NCBI GenBank assembly: GCA_902494555.1
Contig: CABUTR010000008.1
Coordinates: 1-64,000, forward strand
Origin: an uncultured Collinsella sp.
Lineage (GTDB): Bacteria > Actinomycetota > Coriobacteriia > Coriobacteriales > Coriobacteriaceae
Direction of reading: 5' to 3'
DNA length: 64,000 nt
Shown: positions 61,799 to 64,000 of the stretch, in pieces
How the letters are laid out: every line of letters starts with the position of its first letter
How positions within the stretch are numbered: position 1 is the stretch's first letter
Program-made: the position numbers and the translations under genes
Notes under the pieces: model-generated
The model's database searches: none
Seen by the model: the letters and a program-made list of their open reading frames with translations, nothing else
What the model was told of the DNA's origin: nothing

Positions 61799-61831
61799 AA
61801 TGCGGCAAAGGGACTGTCCCTTTGTCACATT
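61799..61831. repeat. REP-like palindrome A, copy 5
   Basis: AATGCGGCAAAGGGA and TCCCTTTGTCACATT around CTG pair with one mismatch and one G-T. It lies two bases from the stop of the nitroreductase gene (61834). Confidence 0.85.
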
Positions 61832-61833
61832 CG

Positions 61834-62682
61834 TCATTTTCCAAGCCAATTTTTGAACCACCACTCCATGGAGCGGCTCATCTCGGCCATAAAGGGACTG
61901 GTGTGTTTGCGGGCGTAGATATCCACCACGCGCTCGCCCACCTCGCGGGCATGCGGGCGAAACATCGCGTCCATCTCGGCCACCTGCGCGTCCATGGTCG
62001 CAGCATCGGCGCGGCAGTAGCGCTCCTCGTGCACCAGGTTCACCACAGGATGCGCAATGGCCGGACGCTCCTTACGGGGCGTGCCGATGATGAGCATCGA
62101 CAGCGGCATGGTATAGGGCGGCAGATCGAGCAGCTCGGCAACTTCCTCGGCATTCTCGACGATATCACCGATGTAGCAGCTCCCCAGCCCCAGGGCTTCG
62201 GCGGCAACCACGGCGTTTTGCGCGGCGATCACGGCATCCTGCGCCGCGATGGCAAAGTCGCCCAAACCCGGCGCGCGGCGGGGCGCCTTGCCCGTGCGCT
62301 CGACAAACTCGGGCTCAAAGCAACCCACATGCTCAAACAGATCGATCCACTTGGCATAGTCGACCACAAATATAAGTGCCCAGGGCGCCTTGGCGATCAT
62401 GGGCTGGTGATCGCACAGGTCGGCCAGACGATCGAGCGTGGCCTGTTCGCGAATGCTTACGATGGAGTACATCATCATGGCGCCTGCCGACGGCGCACGG
62501 CTCGCCGCATGCAGGATCGCCGCCCGCTGCTCGTCGGTCACCGCCACGGGACGATCGTCGTCATCACGCGCGAAGGCACGCGTGGAGGAACGGTGCTCCA
62601 ACGTGTCCAGCACCGCATTGCCCGTGGTCTCGACCGGATAGCCACACGTATCCACAGCCTTGGTGCAAACCTGCTCGTTCAT
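61834..62682 (-). CDS. Nitroreductase family flavoprotein
   Basis: A 282-residue FMN-dependent oxidoreductase of the nitroreductase fold: HRSSTRAF (FMN phosphate contact), RAPSAGAMMMYSIVSI, and GLGSCYIGDIVENAEEVAELLDLP. The C-terminal extension HPVVNLVHEERYCR resembles NfsA-like or BluB-distant members. It probably reduces quinones or nitroaromatics with NAD(P)H. Monocistronic; palindrome A lies immediately after it. Confidence 0.88.
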   Translation of the reverse strand: MNEQVCTKAVDTCGYPVETTGNAVLDTLEHRSSTRAFARDDDDRPVAVTDEQRAAILHAASRAPSAGAMMMYSIVSIREQATLDRLADLCDHQPMIAKAPWALIFVVDYAKWIDLFEHVGCFEPEFVERTGKAPRRAPGLGDFAIAAQDAVIAAQNAVVAAEALGLGSCYIGDIVENAEEVAELLDLPPYTMPLSMLIIGTPRKERPAIAHPVVNLVHEERYCRADAATMDAQVAEMDAMFRPHAREVGERVVDIYARKHTSPFMAEMSRSMEWWFKNWLGK

Positions 62683-62895
62683 CGCCTCATCCTCGCTAAT
62701 TCTTTAAGAAGCCTTTACGTTTCCGTGTAATTCCCGTCCATTATCGCGCAGGTCGCCACTACATTGCGCCACACCGCCACACGTGCGCGTTAATATGGCT
62801 GGTTGTTGTGCGCAGACACCAATTGCAGCGCATATCTTGGTAACAATCGGGTAAACCCCCGCTTTCGTACGTTTTAGTTTGTGAGGAGTCTCAGC

Positions 62896-64000
62896 ATGTT
62901 CGCTGCCGCCATCTCGCTCGTCGGTCTTGCGGCGACCGTCTACCTTGTCTTGCGCGAGGCCAAGGCCATTCGCGCTCAGTCGGGCACCGTTGCCAAAAGC
63001 GCTCTTGGGTGGAGCATCGCCTTCGGCCTGTTCCAGGTCTTTTTGACTATTTGGGGCGCCGTGGGCCTCGTCGCTCAAAACGAGCCGCTCGCCTTTGTGA
63101 TGCTCATCCTGACCAACGCCATCCTCACCGGCTGCGCTTGGGCCAGCATCGCACGCGACCGCATCGCCCCGCGCGTCTTTGCGTTCGCCGCGCCCGACGC
63201 CCCCGCCCCCACCGGCAAGCTCGCCCGCCTGCGCGGCGCCTTTGTGGGCAAACCGCTCGTCGCCGCCGTCCTGTGCCTGCTGCTCGCCGGCGTCTTTGCG
63301 CTGCTGGGCATGGAGGTCTCGTCCAACCACGACTTTACTTGGGTCTACCCCCTATGCATCCTGCTCGAGTGGGCCATCATCACCACGCTCATGGTCGGCC
63401 TGTTCTTCCTGTTCCAGCGCCACGGCGCAGCTTCCGCGGTCCTGGCCTTTGCCCTCTTTGTCCTGGGCATTGCCGAGTTCTTCGTCATCACGTTTAAATC
63501 CATGCCCATCCAGCCGGGCGACCTTTCGGCCATCTCCACCGCCGCCGCGGTCGCCGGCACCGGCTACACCTTCTCGATCTCGCTGTTCTGCGTGCTGTCC
63601 ATGGGCTTTACCGCCATCGCCATGCTGCTGTGCGAGTACGCCGGCCTGGTAGCACCGCACCGTCAGAAGGGTGCCGCCAACGCCAAGCGTATGCTGCTCA
63701 CCAACCTGCTCGTGGCAGTGCTGTGCCTGGGCGGCGTAACCGCGCATGTCACGCTCATCGACTACTACAACACCCTCGGCATCACCGTCTACACCTGGCG
63801 CCCGCTCGAGAGCTACTGGCGCGAGGGCTACCTGCCCGCCTTTATTAGTGCGGCGCAGTCCATCAAGCCGCCCAAACCCGCCGACTACTCCGTCGACGAT
63901 GCCAAGGCCACGCTCAAAAAGTACGCCAAGGCCTACGACAAGTCCGACGCGGCCAAGAGCGACGAGCGCGCCGCCGCAAAGGAGCAGTTCGACAGCGAGA
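62896..64000 (+). CDS. LTA synthase-like membrane sulfatase-fold protein, 5' part
   Basis: Reading from ATG at 62896 (AGGAG seven bases upstream), the frame stays open to the window end, giving at least 368 residues. Hydrophobic segments lie at about 2-18, 38-60, 64-83, 113-131, 143-165, 168-190, 218-240 and 268-290. They are followed by an outside-facing segment (SYWREGYLPAFISAAQSIKPPKPADYS) and the charged start of a soluble domain. The juxtamembrane PIQPGDLSAISTAAAVAGTGY matches the P-D-A-V pattern of LtaS-like phosphoglycerol transferases. The catalytic sulfatase domain should lie beyond the window. Function as lipoteichoic acid or glycerol-phosphate polymerase is inferred. Confidence 0.75.
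   Translation, partial: MFAAAISLVGLAATVYLVLREAKAIRAQSGTVAKSALGWSIAFGLFQVFLTIWGAVGLVAQNEPLAFVMLILTNAILTGCAWASIARDRIAPRVFAFAAPDAPAPTGKLARLRGAFVGKPLVAAVLCLLLAGVFALLGMEVSSNHDFTWVYPLCILLEWAIITTLMVGLFFLFQRHGAASAVLAFALFVLGIAEFFVITFKSMPIQPGDLSAISTAAAVAGTGYTFSISLFCVLSMGFTAIAMLLCEYAGLVAPHRQKGAANAKRMLLTNLLVAVLCLGGVTAHVTLIDYYNTLGITVYTWRPLESYWREGYLPAFISAAQSIKPPKPADYSVDDAKATLKKYAKAYDKSDAAKSDERAAAKEQFDSE

Overview
The window is 64 kb of GC-rich, densely coded bacterial chromosome. An actinobacterial F1Fo-ATP synthase operon, LytR-CpsA-Psr and lipoteichoic-acid-synthase-type envelope genes, a low-molecular-weight phosphatase, Kup, and many palindromic intergenic repeats abutting stop codons together suggest a gut Coriobacteriia, most likely Collinsella. 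The genus is inferred from gene content and repeat style; no rRNA or tRNA gene is present to confirm it.

Layout. 0.2-4.5 kb: phosphohexomutase, homocysteine S-methyltransferase, a DtxR-type regulator and, divergently, pepT, with a perfect palindrome between the last two. 4.7-17.7 kb (minus strand): LCP protein, murA, the nine-gene atp cluster, upp, glpK and a TsaC/Sua5 protein. 17.9-21.5 kb: a HicAB toxin-antitoxin pair, prmC with a large acidic insertion, and prfA. 21.8-29.8 kb: an M20 peptidase, a polar-amino-acid ABC importer, an aldose epimerase, a membrane protein of unknown function and an AAA/DUF4143 ATPase preceded by a long inverted repeat.

30.0-35.9 kb is the most interesting locus. 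On one strand it encodes a fusion of an LpdD-like domain to a type-1 isopentenyl-diphosphate-isomerase-like Nudix domain, then a DASS transporter, a UbiD-family decarboxylase, a UbiX flavin prenyltransferase and a MerR regulator. UbiX builds the prenylated-FMN cofactor of UbiD from a dimethylallyl phosphate, so the fusion looks like a dedicated prenyl-donor/cofactor-maturation protein beside its customer enzyme.

36-45 kb: an MFS exporter, LMW phosphatase, a TIGR04076-like protein, pyridoxal kinase, a MarR-controlled heterodimeric ABC exporter and a diguanylate cyclase. 45-49.5 kb: a LysR gene divergent from an SDR/MFS/Gfo-Idh-MocA catabolic cluster. 50-57 kb: Tex, transaldolase-like, HAD phosphatase and an RlmKL whose RlmL half has lost its catalytic motifs. 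57-62 kb: kup, a 64-aa membrane peptide and a shortened KdpD/KdpE pair, apparently one potassium operon. 62-64 kb: a nitroreductase and the 5' part of a lipoteichoic-acid-synthase-like gene that runs off the window.

The intergenic DNA is unusually rich in structured repeats. One family of about 140 nt occurs four times (4.8, 20.4, 26.4 and 39.3 kb) with the same multi-stem architecture and compensatory base changes in the stems. At least seven other palindrome types occur, many sitting on or next to stop codons. No transposase, CRISPR array or prophage was seen.
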